A stretch of DNA of 64,000 bases, taken from assembly GCA_019057795.1 (NCBI GenBank), contig JAHLWS010000079.1, positions 36,155 through 100,154 on the forward strand. Direction: 5' to 3'. The stretch is from Promethearchaeota archaeon (GTDB lineage Archaea; Asgardarchaeota; Lokiarchaeia; Sigyniarchaeales; SOKP01). The notes beneath the pieces were generated by a model, which did not search any database, was not told where the DNA came from, and was given only the letters and a program-made list of their open reading frames with translations. How positions within the stretch are numbered: the first letter of the stretch is position 1; each line of letters opens with the position of its first letter. Shown one piece after another: positions 15,783 through 24,434 of this stretch. The position numbers and the translations under genes are program-made.

Positions 15783-16847
15783 TTAAAGTTTTGAACCACA
15801 AACCTCACAATATACAGATAAACCCTTCATTTTTTTCTTAATAAGCTCTGGGGGTAATTGTTCCTTGCAGTCAGGACAAGCTTGGGGATATTCGGCGTTT
15901 TCAAATTCGGATTTTATAGACGCGCTTTGTTTAGTAGTCGATGAGTCTATTTTTGGTTCCTCTTTGTCGATTGGGATTTGCTGTGGTTGAGCGTCGATTT
16001 TACTTAGTGTTTGAGTTAGATCTGTCGTTTTTCCCTTGCTTAACTTGAAGAGAGTCATATTTTCTTTTGAAGCTGCAACCAAAAACACATCTTCATTCGG
16101 TACAGTAGAGATGTTAGAGTTAGCAAGACAAGAAATTTTAGTATCGAGCTCATATTCTCCAATAATTTCTTTATCGGAATTAATTAGTTTTATAACCCCG
16201 CTATTATACCCCACGATCATAGTAGGTTGGTTGTAAAAATTACAAAATGTTAGACAGGTAGGTTGATTATCTAATTGAACAAATAATTTCGAATTCCCTT
16301 TATTATCGACATTAACGATCTTCCCGGATTTTAATAGGACAAAGATTTTCCCTACATAATCGTCAGATAGGTAACCAATGGTGCAATCTACGATTAATTC
16401 CTTGGCTTTAAACTCGAGAAAGCTTTTCCCTTCATTGTCTAATCCAACTAATCGTTGATCTTCCAAGCCAACTAAAATCTCACTTCTATTATCCTCCCTT
16501 AAATCCCCCGTTTCCATACATATTACAGGAGACTTTAAATTTGTTGTCCAAATTGGATTTCCTTTTATATCCATTACGTATACTGTTCCATCTAACGAGC
16601 CTGATATTAATTCTATGTTTTTCTCTTTACTGACTGAAGCTATGTCGAAACAAGTTATGTTCGAAGAGAATTCAGTGAGGAATACTTGCTTACCGTATAA
16701 ATCAAAAGCCTTCATTTCAGCACTAAATGAACATCCTATTACTTCCGGCTCAGAATCTCCTATTAAATTTGCTATTATGCAAGAATAGACTGCTCTTTTA
16801 AAACGGTGGCTCCATATTGGTCGTACATTAATTAATTGCGTTGACAT
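15783..16847 (-). CDS. Beta-propeller repeat protein with C-terminal zinc ribbon
   Basis: The first 270 residues are a series of strands with repeating units of the type VYVMDIKGNPIW and VGLDNEGKSF, as in PQQ-like or FG-GAP propellers. A polar linker rich in Gln/Glu/Ser follows (about 275-320), then a zinc ribbon CPDCKEQ ... YCEVCGSK (CxxC twice). There is no signal peptide, so it is probably a cytoplasmic scaffold or sensor. It lies 165 bases behind a HAMP-protein gene on the same strand and may be the last gene of that signalling operon. I know comparable propellers from Asgard archaea only as uncharacterised proteins. Confidence 0.65.
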   Translation of the reverse strand: MSTQLINVRPIWSHRFKRAVYSCIIANLIGDSEPEVIGCSFSAEMKAFDLYGKQVFLTEFSSNITCFDIASVSKEKNIELISGSLDGTVYVMDIKGNPIWTTNLKSPVICMETGDLREDNRSEILVGLEDQRLVGLDNEGKSFLEFKAKELIVDCTIGYLSDDYVGKIFVLLKSGKIVNVDNKGNSKLFVQLDNQPTCLTFCNFYNQPTMIVGYNSGVIKLINSDKEIIGEYELDTKISCLANSNISTVPNEDVFLVAASKENMTLFKLSKGKTTDLTQTLSKIDAQPQQIPIDKEEPKIDSSTTKQSASIKSEFENAEYPQACPDCKEQLPPELIKKKMKGLSVYCEVCGSKL

Positions 16848-17011
16848 TTGTTATCTCCATATAAGAAAATAAATTTTATTATTCCATAATTCTAGTAGAT
16901 TTAATCACTTAAATAAATATTAGAGAGTTATATTGGAATTTTACAACTCTAATCGAAGTAATAAAGTTGAGTAATTCAAAGGAACAATTGCTTTAATCGC
17001 AAGTACAGGCT

Positions 17012-17464
17012 CTATTCTATATCCTCTTTAACTTTTTTCACTAACTTTTTAAAAGCCTCTGTTAAGTTACCTATTTCTGTATTCTGCACATCCACCTCTT
17101 CATCAAAATCTGTGTCAATCTCTTCAAAAGAAACCGTTTTTAGATCGTGTGTGCATAACTTTAAAGCTATGTTAGTTAACTTATGGATTGGTTTTACTAC
17201 CGAGTCAGCTAGTTTTAAACCTACAAAAAGAGTTATTACGATAATTTCCCATAGTGAGACAAATATTATAGCCAGCTGTATCTCTAAGTTCTCAACTATT
17301 TTCGCTTGTTCTGCAGGTGTAGCACTAATTATGCTAGTACCGATCAAATTATTAAATATTGCTGCGGTGATAGCAATACTTCCTAAGGAAATTAAGCACA
17401 AAATAATGAAACTCATAAGAATTTGTTGTCTAATTCCAAATTTGCGTTGTTTTTGTGTAGCCAA
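17012..17464 (-). CDS. Two-helix membrane protein with HAMP domain
   Basis: Helices at about 13-37 and 62-85 flank a short outside segment. A HAMP linker follows (DSVVKPIHKLTNIALKL to the end, with the conserved Pro). No output domain is attached, so it must act through a partner. The most likely partner is the HAMP-TPR-VWA protein encoded directly upstream, two bases away. Translation probably starts at the TTG at 17464 behind GGAGGGATAAAA. 150 residues is short for a HAMP receptor, so it looks like a stand-alone transmembrane adaptor. Confidence 0.75.
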   Translation of the reverse strand: MATQKQRKFGIRQQILMSFIILCLISLGSIAITAAIFNNLIGTSIISATPAEQAKIVENLEIQLAIIFVSLWEIIVITLFVGLKLADSVVKPIHKLTNIALKLCTHDLKTVSFEEIDTDFDEEVDVQNTEIGNLTEAFKKLVKKVKEDIE

Positions 17465-17466
17465 TT

Positions 17467-19194
17467 TTATCCCTCCTCCGGCATGAAACCTTCTATTTCA
17501 GATGACGCCATTATTTCCTTAACTGTTTTAAAAGCAATTTCTATTCGCTTTTGAACGTTTTTAGCAGAATAAATGGTGATATATTTACCAAATGGGGTGG
17601 CACTAACCATTTCTGTCATTTTATTATGATGTTTTTTAAGTTCGGGACCAATTCCTATTAAAATAAAATTCAGGGGTGGTTTGATAGTTTTAATTAAACT
17701 TGCAATCTTTTTTGGATTATATTTTCTACTTTCGTTGTCTTCTCCATCTGTTAAAGTTACGACCCATTTCTGGCGTTCTTGAGTTTCTTGACCATGAATA
17801 ACTGGTGCCTCTCTCAACATTTCTATCGCACGTGCTATTGAATCGTATAAGCGTGTATTAAATGGTAAGGCTTTCAAATTATTAAAAATTTGGGCAATAT
17901 CAGAAATACCACTTTTTTTCTCAGTCAATTTTAGATGTATTAATGTGTTCGAATGGAAACCTATAATTGCTATTCGATCTCCAATATTAATAGTTTCATC
18001 AAAAACTCCTAAAGCTCCCCTTCGAGCTGCTGACATTTTATCCCATTCATGCATGCTCCCAGATTGATCTATTACGAATATTACATCTTTTTTACGAACG
18101 AGTACGACATTTATCTTTGAAAGCTCGTTCTCAGCTTTATGATGGAGTGTTGTATTTCCTTTACTTTCATACAATTTAACCAATGCTTCAAGAATATTTT
18201 TCATTAATGGAAAGTTTCTAAGACTTTCAGCAAATTTCAAAGAATCTTTAAAATGCTCTTCTGCTAATTCCGGATTGTTCTTTAATAAGGTAAGTCTTCC
18301 TAGTTGAAACTCATCTTCCGCTAATCCAATATTATATTCCCATTTACTGTCTAGCTGAATCGCCTTATCGAGGTACTCTTGAGCTAGATCTAACTCATTC
18401 TTAAGCATGTGAAGTATCCCTATATTTCTGTTTCTTGAAGCTATTCCTTCCTCATCTCCCATTTCCTTATCAATCTCGAGGGCCTTGTTAAAATCATTCA
18501 TTGCATTTGTCCAGTTTTCTTCTGAAAGGAAAAGAAGACCCCGATTATTGTAGCGAGGACCTAAACCCGCCATATCATCGTGTTCTACACCAATCTCAAT
18601 GGCTTTATCGTAGGATTCCTTAGCTTTAGTAAAATCGCCCCAATTTCTATATATATTTCCAAGGTTATTCAAACACATTCCTTGTCCATGGTGTTCTTTT
18701 GTCGATTTAAATAATTCTAAGGCTGAATTGTAGTTTTTGAAAGCGAGAGCCATATCTCCTTGATAATAACTTATATTCCCCAAACGCATTACTACTAATA
18801 AATTTTGAAAGGATTGGGCGAGAATACCAAGCTCGTTTCCTCTGATCTTGCCATCAATAAGAATTTCTTGAGTTAAATCTCCTTCAGTAATATTTTCTAT
18901 TGAATGGGTTAAATCGATAATAGGTAACGTAATGCTTCTGGCGATTATAGTTACCGCGAAAAGCACTATGATAATAATTCCTGCCGCAACAAGAGAGAAA
19001 GTTATAATCATCGGCACCTTAAGTACTTCAAGTTGAGTATAACCCAAACCAACAAATTCGTCAATATTCGTAATTAACATTAACAATAATACTAATGTTA
19101 AAATTATAAACGGAATTAAAATACAAACGACCATAGTCTTCATGATACGTTTTTTTAACGACTTGCTTTTAACTAATCTTTGCTCAATCTCCAT
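17467..19194 (-). CDS. Membrane HAMP-TPR-VWA protein
   Basis: Domain order: two transmembrane helices (about 18-42 and 58-85), HAMP (85-132), five or six TPR units (about 137-350, e.g. YNSALELFKS, SYDKAIEIG, DFNKALEID, YLDKAIQLD), and a von Willebrand A domain (about 370-560). The VWA has an intact metal site: DQSGS at 376-380, PFNTRLYDS with the Thr, and LTDGEDN with the Asp. This combination joins a bacterial-type receptor relay with protein-binding repeats and a Mg2+-dependent adhesion domain, all cytoplasmic after the second helix. It lies in an operon with a seven-helix protein (upstream) and a second HAMP protein (downstream). Signal and partner unknown. Confidence 0.85.
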   Translation of the reverse strand: MEIEQRLVKSKSLKKRIMKTMVVCILIPFIILTLVLLLMLITNIDEFVGLGYTQLEVLKVPMIITFSLVAAGIIIIVLFAVTIIARSITLPIIDLTHSIENITEGDLTQEILIDGKIRGNELGILAQSFQNLLVVMRLGNISYYQGDMALAFKNYNSALELFKSTKEHHGQGMCLNNLGNIYRNWGDFTKAKESYDKAIEIGVEHDDMAGLGPRYNNRGLLFLSEENWTNAMNDFNKALEIDKEMGDEEGIASRNRNIGILHMLKNELDLAQEYLDKAIQLDSKWEYNIGLAEDEFQLGRLTLLKNNPELAEEHFKDSLKFAESLRNFPLMKNILEALVKLYESKGNTTLHHKAENELSKINVVLVRKKDVIFVIDQSGSMHEWDKMSAARRGALGVFDETINIGDRIAIIGFHSNTLIHLKLTEKKSGISDIAQIFNNLKALPFNTRLYDSIARAIEMLREAPVIHGQETQERQKWVVTLTDGEDNESRKYNPKKIASLIKTIKPPLNFILIGIGPELKKHHNKMTEMVSATPFGKYITIYSAKNVQKRIEIAFKTVKEIMASSEIEGFMPEEG

Positions 19195-19229
19195 TAAAAT
19201 CGTCTCTTTTTATTTGTGATATTTTAAAA

Positions 19230-19967
19230 TTATGTTCCTTTATCTATTCCTTCATAAATTAGAAATATGGATGTAAAAATACCGGCTTTAACAATAGCTA
19301 AACCGATCAAGGGAAGACCTGAAACAGCCGCATCAATAATTCCAAAAAAAGATCCCATTGTTAGCCCTATACCCAAAAAAAATCTCCTCCATTTAACACT
19401 TTTGTCATCCAGTTTTAACCCAGTCATAATAACAATAGGTCCTAGAAATACCATCATAATAACCAACATCACTCCCAGTGTTAACATTGCTGCACCTCTA
19501 ATTCCTGTTTCAGGTAAACCACCACCCTCAGATGGATTCCAGGAAGTAGAAACTGAAGGGTTGGAATAGACCAAAAAAGCAAAAATAACACCCAGTATTA
19601 CAAATATACCCGTAATAGGGATTTTGTACCGACCATCTTTGTATAAATCCGAAGAGATATACGCCCAAATAGGTATTCCTAAAGCTGGTCCCCATGCATA
19701 TGCAAGAACTCCAATATTTGGGTCACCAGCTGGGTACCCTAATGGAGGAAATCCTAATATCATTAATAAAAAACTTGCTGAGACGCCAAACCACGCTTGA
19801 AAAAGTGAGATCAAACCAATTCCGCTTAATATAATATTTTTTTTAACTTTTTTGTTTGGTGCTTTTCTTGCATGCTTGAAAATGAGGATAAACCCTAATA
19901 TATAACCACTAAGAATAATTTCTAGACCAGTAATTCCATTCAATATATCAATATTCGGAAGAGCCAT
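19230..19967 (-). CDS. Multi-pass (about seven-helix) membrane protein
   Basis: There are about seven hydrophobic helices in 245 residues, with a short outside N-terminus, small basic loops (KHARKAPNKKVKKN, DDKSVKWRR) and a Gly/Pro-rich outer loop (SEGGGLPETG). The basic loops favour an outside N-terminus with inside odd loops, as in seven-helix receptors. No Schiff-base Lys motif of rhodopsins is evident in the last helix. It is the first gene of the operon, 36 bases before the HAMP-TPR-VWA gene, so a sensor for that protein is a reasonable guess. Family not recognised. Confidence 0.65.
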   Translation of the reverse strand: MALPNIDILNGITGLEIILSGYILGFILIFKHARKAPNKKVKKNIILSGIGLISLFQAWFGVSASFLLMILGFPPLGYPAGDPNIGVLAYAWGPALGIPIWAYISSDLYKDGRYKIPITGIFVILGVIFAFLVYSNPSVSTSWNPSEGGGLPETGIRGAAMLTLGVMLVIMMVFLGPIVIMTGLKLDDKSVKWRRFFLGIGLTMGSFFGIIDAAVSGLPLIGLAIVKAGIFTSIFLIYEGIDKGT

Positions 19968-20245
19968 TTAATTTAACGCCTTTTATGTATTAAGATTTTA
20001 AATATAATTTTAGTATTTAAATCTTCTACCATCTTTGTTAATAAAACTATCTCTTTTACCACCAAAAATACCACTTTTTGTTAAATTTGCAGGTAAAATG
20101 ATCATTCTACCTTAAATAAACCTATTAAATATGCTAGTAATTGTTATATAGGTATTTTAATTACTAAAATCTGCAAAAAATGAAATAAGACTATTAAGTG
20201 ATAGTGACTAGCTTTATTTAATTAATATTACATAGAATAGATAAG

Positions 20246-21178
20246 ATGGATAAAAATAAAATAGTCCAAGATTTTTACGAAAAATTAGAAGCTAAGGGTT
20301 ATAAAGGAAAAATTGTCTCTGCCAAACACATTCCAGAGTTGCAAAGGTCTATCAAGAATTTTCACGAACAAAAGTTATTGGATCCAGAATTCTACGAAGA
20401 GTACAAGAGCTATTTCGAATTTCAACCAGAAGCGGAATTCGGCGAGATTAAGTCTCTCTTTATTATAACTGTACCACAACCTCAATACAAAGTTATTTTT
20501 CATTGGAATAACAAAGAAGTTCCTCTGATCGTTCCCCCTACCTATTTACACGGTATGGCTATAATAAAAAGAATTAAAGCATTTCTAACGGAAATTTTAA
20601 AACCTCCGGGTTATAATGTAGAATTTGCTCGAGTTCCTCAAAAAACTCTTGCAGTGCGTGTTGGATTAGCAGAATACGGTAGAAATAACATTACTTATGT
20701 GCCCGGTATGGGTAGTTTTCATCGACCTTCTACATTTTATTCGGACTTCCCTATTGAGCAAGATGACTGGCAGGAACTACAAATGATGGATTTATGTAAG
20801 GAATGCTCCGCTTGCGTTCGAAATTGCCCAACTGGAGCCATCCCTACCGATCGGTTCCTCTTACGCGTCGAACGATGTTTGACTTTTCACAATGAACATC
20901 CCGCAGACGTTCCTTTTCCGGATTGGATCGATCCATCTTGGCACAACTGTTTAGTTGGATGCATACATTGCCAAAAAGTATGTCCTGCAAACAAAAAAGT
21001 CATAAATTGGGTAGAACCAGGACCCACATTCAACGAAGAAGAGACAAAATTGCTCTTGAGCGGAAAGAGCGTAGAACAGCTTCCTGAAGAAACTAGAAAA
21101 AAAGTTGAAAAGCACGACTTAGCTAACTATTTAAATGTTTATCCTCGGAATTTAGGTGCTATTCTTAATCGAGAATAA
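20246..21178 (+). CDS. QueG-like (epoxyqueuosine-reductase-related) double [4Fe-4S] protein
   Basis: The first 190 residues resemble the QueG N-terminal cobalamin-binding part (FARVPQKTLAVRVGLAEYGR-N is the family hallmark). Two [4Fe-4S] motifs then follow, CKECSACVRNCPTGAIP and CLVGCIHCQKVCPANK. QueG itself reduces epoxyqueuosine in tRNA, but many archaeal relatives act in other cobalamin- and Fe-S-dependent reductions, for example of dehalogenase type. No queuosine genes are close. The C-terminal HEAT-like extension of bacterial QueG is missing, which favours the archaeal subgroup. Cytoplasmic, single gene. Confidence 0.8.
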   Translation: MDKNKIVQDFYEKLEAKGYKGKIVSAKHIPELQRSIKNFHEQKLLDPEFYEEYKSYFEFQPEAEFGEIKSLFIITVPQPQYKVIFHWNNKEVPLIVPPTYLHGMAIIKRIKAFLTEILKPPGYNVEFARVPQKTLAVRVGLAEYGRNNITYVPGMGSFHRPSTFYSDFPIEQDDWQELQMMDLCKECSACVRNCPTGAIPTDRFLLRVERCLTFHNEHPADVPFPDWIDPSWHNCLVGCIHCQKVCPANKKVINWVEPGPTFNEEETKLLLSGKSVEQLPEETRKKVEKHDLANYLNVYPRNLGAILNRE

Positions 21179-21285
21179 TTTAGAGATATATTTTAAAACA
21201 AGAATGCCCGATAATAATTTAGATGTAAAATTTTCGAATAAAATAAGTTTAAATATTATTTTATCATTTATTCTAAAAGAAAACG

Positions 21286-21672
21286 ATGATTACACGCTCG
21301 AAAAGAATTACTAAATCGCATAAGTTTTACGTTTTAATAATAATTCTGGTAATTATTGTAAGTATTGGGAGTATACCTATAGTAATTCTCGCGTTTAGCA
21401 TTTTTGAAACAATTAAAGGTAGTTCAGGGCTACCCTGTGAGGAGCTTCCTGATATCGAAACTGTTAGGCAAATTATAGAAGATCATCAGGATTCTATTGA
21501 AGAGATTGAAAATACAAGTCCTGGAAATGTGTGGGTTGAAATAAATGAGAGATGTGATGGAAAGGGAGAACTTTTCATTTATTACGATACAATTTCTACA
21601 AAGAATAAAATAAAAGAAATAATTGGTGGAGATACTTTTTTCGGAGTACCATATAGAATGTTTAATGTTTAG
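21286..21672 (+). CDS. Small single-pass membrane-anchored protein
   Basis: A basic N-terminus (ITRSKRITKSHK) is followed by one long hydrophobic helix (about 14-42), then about 85 polar residues with two Cys (LPCEE and ERCDG). The orientation by charge is inside-N, outside-C. The two Cys could form a disulfide outside. No family recognised. It has a TATA-like sequence (GTTTAAATATT) about 35 bases upstream and no partner gene. Confidence 0.5.
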   Translation: MITRSKRITKSHKFYVLIIILVIIVSIGSIPIVILAFSIFETIKGSSGLPCEELPDIETVRQIIEDHQDSIEEIENTSPGNVWVEINERCDGKGELFIYYDTISTKNKIKEIIGGDTFFGVPYRMFNV

Positions 21673-21748
21673 GCGTAGAATTTCATTATTCTTTTTGAAT
21701 CTTGAAAATTATTTTCCTAAAACAAATTTTTCCTAGTATTTTAAGCGT

Positions 21749-22159
21749 TTATGAATTATTTTTAATTTTAAATATTGAAAATGTTCCTATTGCTTTAGCG
21801 ACTAATTGTTCATCATTTATAATTTCTGATTCCATTGTAGCAATTTTTTTACCTTTATGGATTACTTTTGTATCGCAAATGAGAGCGCCTGATTTAACGG
21901 CTTTAAAGTAGATAATTTTAATTTCTATAGTTGCGCAAAGTTCATTTTTATCTAAATTGGAATAAAGCGCAGCCCCCATACCAGTATCTGCCATCGAATA
22001 TAGCACACCACCATGGACGACCTTGTGAGGATTTAACAACTTGTCAACAACATCTAAAGTGCATTGAGAGTATCCATTCTCGAATTTTGTAAAACTCAAG
22101 CCAAGTAAATCCCCAAATGGGTGGAATCCTTTTAAATTCATAGGAAAATTTTTCGGCAT
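21749..22159 (-). CDS. PaaI-type hotdog-fold thioesterase
   Basis: This is a 136-residue single hotdog domain. HKVVHGGVLYSMADTGMGAA carries the family's HGG motif and the Asp of the active site. CATIEIKIIYFKAVKSG is the second conserved strand pair. Family members hydrolyse acyl- or phenylacetyl-CoA esters in the cytoplasm. The N-terminal FNPFGDLLG-type motif of the family appears as FHPFGDLLGL. It stands alone, so the substrate is unknown. Confidence 0.88.
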   Translation of the reverse strand: MPKNFPMNLKGFHPFGDLLGLSFTKFENGYSQCTLDVVDKLLNPHKVVHGGVLYSMADTGMGAALYSNLDKNELCATIEIKIIYFKAVKSGALICDTKVIHKGKKIATMESEIINDEQLVAKAIGTFSIFKIKNNS

Positions 22160-22276
22160 ATTAAGGTTTAATAAAATAATGTTTAAGAATGTTCTGTTTA
22201 AAGCTGCTTTTTACTTTGGTTTTAACCTTCTCTCCTATTGGTAACAAACTTTCTAGATTTCAAAATATTTAAATAC

Positions 22277-22297
22277 GATATAGGATAGTACTATATC
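22277..22297. promoter_or_regulatory. Palindromic operator GATATAG-N7-CTATATC
   Basis: Perfect 7-base arms with a 7-base spacer lie just behind a TATA-like ATTTAAATA (about 22266-22274) and before the operon 22353-23657, which ends in a MarR-family regulator. A site overlapping the expected transcription start is the classic place for MarR-type autorepression. Confidence 0.5.
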
Positions 22298-22352
22298 AAA
22301 CAATATAATTAAAATTAGTATACAAGATTGAAAGTATATCTAGGTGAATGTA

Positions 22353-22691
22353 ATGGGAAAAATGTTATCGTTTTGTGGCATAAATTGTGCCGAGTGTCAA
22401 GCATATTTAGCAACCCAAAAAAACGACGAAGAAGAAATAAAAAAGATTGCAAACGAATGGTCAAGTGATGCGATGAAGTTCACACCCGAGGAAATTTATT
22501 GCGACGGGTGCAGTAAGGAGGGACGACATTTTAGCTGGGTTCCAAACTGCGATATTAGAATTTGTTGCATAGAGAAAAAATTAAACAATTGCGCTTACTG
22601 TGAAGATTATATTTGCGATATTCTGAAAAATAGTCTTGATAAATCTCCGAGTGCTAAACAAAATATAGAAGAAATTCGACAAAAATTATAA
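22353..22691 (+). CDS. DUF3795 cysteine-rich protein
   Basis: The DUF3795 signature is complete: FCGINCAECQAYLAT near the start, IYCDGCSKEG in the middle, and CDIRICCIEKKLNNCAYCEDYICD. The many Cys probably bind zinc or an Fe-S cluster. Function of the family is unknown; members are frequent in methanogens and Asgard archaea. The ATG at 22353 is preferred to the GTG at 22344, because GGTGAA ends four bases upstream. First gene of a three-gene operon with a flavin-type split-barrel protein and a MarR regulator. Confidence 0.85.
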   Translation: MGKMLSFCGINCAECQAYLATQKNDEEEIKKIANEWSSDAMKFTPEEIYCDGCSKEGRHFSWVPNCDIRICCIEKKLNNCAYCEDYICDILKNSLDKSPSAKQNIEEIRQKL

Positions 22692-22713
22692 CTAAAATTT
22701 AAAGGACAAAGAA

Positions 22714-23193
22714 GTGAAAGAAGTGATAAAAACAGATTTGGAAGAAGCTAAAAAATCGGGATTAAAATTAATGGAAGAATCAAAAGCTGCAATTCTAACA
22801 ACAATTGATCCAGATGGTTTTCCAATAACGCGAGCAATGTTTAATCTAAGAAATAAGGAGCAATTCCCTGAATTTTCAGAATTTTTTGAAAATCAACAAA
22901 ACCAATTTACAATCTACATTTCAACTAATACTTCTTCAAGTAAGGTTGCTCATCTAAGCAAAAATCCTAAGATGTGTGTATATTTCTGCGATGCAGAAGA
23001 TTTTAAGGGTTTTATGTTAGGAGGTTCAGTAGAAATTGTTGATGATATGGAGTTAAAGAAGACTATCTGGTTAGATTGGTGGACACGATATTATCCAGAA
23101 GGAGTAGAAGATCCAGATTATACACTACTTCGATTGGAGCCAAAAAACGCAAAGTATTATTATAAATTAAATCAGGTAAATTTTGAGTTATGA
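22714..23193 (+). CDS. Pyridoxamine 5'-phosphate oxidase-like (flavin split-barrel) protein
   Basis: This is a general-stress/PNPOx-like split barrel. AAILTTIDPDGFPITRAMFN is the conserved N-terminal strand pair, VAHLSKNPKMCVYFCD the central one, and LRLEPKNAKYY the end. Such proteins bind FMN, F420 or heme; a reductase or flavin carrier is likely, but the cofactor is not readable. GTG start behind AAAGGACAAAGAA. Its stop overlaps the MarR start as ATGA, so the two are translationally coupled. Confidence 0.82.
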   Translation: MKEVIKTDLEEAKKSGLKLMEESKAAILTTIDPDGFPITRAMFNLRNKEQFPEFSEFFENQQNQFTIYISTNTSSSKVAHLSKNPKMCVYFCDAEDFKGFMLGGSVEIVDDMELKKTIWLDWWTRYYPEGVEDPDYTLLRLEPKNAKYYYKLNQVNFEL

Positions 23194-23657
23194 GTGAGAA
23201 CATGAAAGATCAGCGTGAGGGTGGATTCCTCATAGCAAAAATACACCAAATCACAAATAGAATCTTTAAACAGATGTTAAAAGAATATGGAATTAAAGAG
23301 TTAAACCCAGGACAAGGGCGGATATTATTTGCTCTTTGGCAGAATGATAATATATCGATACGTGAACTGTCACTAAAAACTCAATTAACTAAATCTACGT
23401 TAACAACAATGCTAGATAGGCTTGAAAACGCAGGTTTTCTGAAGCGAAAGAAAGGTAAAGATAGAAGAATCGTCAAAGTCAAACTTTCTGAAAAGAGTAT
23501 AAATCTTCAAAAAAAATATGTAGAAGTTTCAAAAAAAATGACTGAAGTGTTTTACGGAACGCTAACCGAAGAAGAAATAGATGAATTTGAAGATTATTTA
23601 AGAAGAATATTAGATAACCTAATAAAAGCTAAAGATTTTCGAAAGGATTCAAAATAG
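23190..23657 (+). CDS. MarR-family transcriptional regulator
   Basis: This is a winged-helix dimer of about 155 residues. NPGQGRILFALWQNDNISIR begins the DNA-binding region, TQLTKSTLTTMLDRLENAGF is the recognition helix, and KRKKGKDRRIVKV is the basic wing with the MarR Asp-Arg. The start overlaps the preceding gene by four bases (ATGA). It probably controls its own operon through the palindrome at 22277-22297, and perhaps the flavodoxin-like reductases downstream. The ligand is unknown. Confidence 0.88.
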   Translation: MSENMKDQREGGFLIAKIHQITNRIFKQMLKEYGIKELNPGQGRILFALWQNDNISIRELSLKTQLTKSTLTTMLDRLENAGFLKRKKGKDRRIVKVKLSEKSINLQKKYVEVSKKMTEVFYGTLTEEEIDEFEDYLRRILDNLIKAKDFRKDSK

Positions 23658-23660
23658 AAG

Positions 23661-23705
23661 AATTATATTTTCTTTTTTTTTCTTTATTATTATTTATTTT
23701 TTATA
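23661..23705 (+). terminator. T-rich archaeal terminator
   Basis: Long T runs (TTTTCTTTTTTTTTC and further) directly behind the MarR stop fit archaeal intrinsic termination. No hairpin is needed or seen. Confidence 0.4.
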
Positions 23706-23858
23706 TTTAGAAGTTAAAAAAGTTATTGAACTACCATAAATTAAGAAATAATTGATAAATATTGGTCTATACTTTTTTTAAATTAATTAAGGAATTATAG
23801 ACTTTAATTATCAAATAAGAATTAAAATAATATAAAAATAGAATTTGTTGAAATCAAA

Positions 23859-24434
23859 ATGAAAGCGTTAATTTTAATTGGAAGTAAAACGGACGACAAT
23901 GAATCAGCGAAGATTCACGAAATAATGCTGGAAGAGCTTAAAAAGTTAAATTGGGATGCGACTTCAATAGGTCTTGAAGATAAAAATATTGCGTATTGTA
24001 CTGGTTGTTTTGGATGTTGGGTTCAAACGCCCGGTGAATGCATAATTAAAGATTATGAAGAAATCATTGTAAAGAAGATGGTTCACAGCGATCTTATCAT
24101 ATACCTTACTCCAATAATTTTTGGGGGGTACTCGTCAATTCTAAAGAAAGCATTAGATCGCCAAATCTCTCGGGTTTTACCTTATTTTACGAAAATTGAT
24201 GGGGAAGTTCACCACAAAAAGAGGTACGAAAAGGAACAATCGTTATTAAGTGTAGGAATTTTAGATAATCCTGATGCTGAAAAAGAGGAAGTTTTTAAAA
24301 CTTTAGTTGCTCGCAATTCAATTAATATGTGGAGCCCATATCACAAAGCGATGATATACACAAGAGGTCAAGGTTCGCTAGAGTTTGTTAATAATTTTAA
24401 TAAAGCATTAAGAGAGGTAGAGGCGATTTTATGA
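23859..24434 (+). CDS. NADPH-dependent FMN reductase-like (flavodoxin-fold) protein
   Basis: The flavodoxin-like fold starts with KALILIGSKTDDNESAKIHE, where the phosphate-binding loop should be. GCFGCWVQTPGECIIKDY is the Cys motif known from the archaeal iron-sulfur flavoprotein/FMN-reductase group. YLTPIIFGGYSSILKKALDR is the isoalloxazine-side loop. It overlaps the next gene by four bases (ATGA); the two form a reductase pair and are followed by an FAD oxidoreductase gene. The electron donor or acceptor is unknown. Confidence 0.8.
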   Translation: MKALILIGSKTDDNESAKIHEIMLEELKKLNWDATSIGLEDKNIAYCTGCFGCWVQTPGECIIKDYEEIIVKKMVHSDLIIYLTPIIFGGYSSILKKALDRQISRVLPYFTKIDGEVHHKKRYEKEQSLLSVGILDNPDAEKEEVFKTLVARNSINMWSPYHKAMIYTRGQGSLEFVNNFNKALREVEAIL

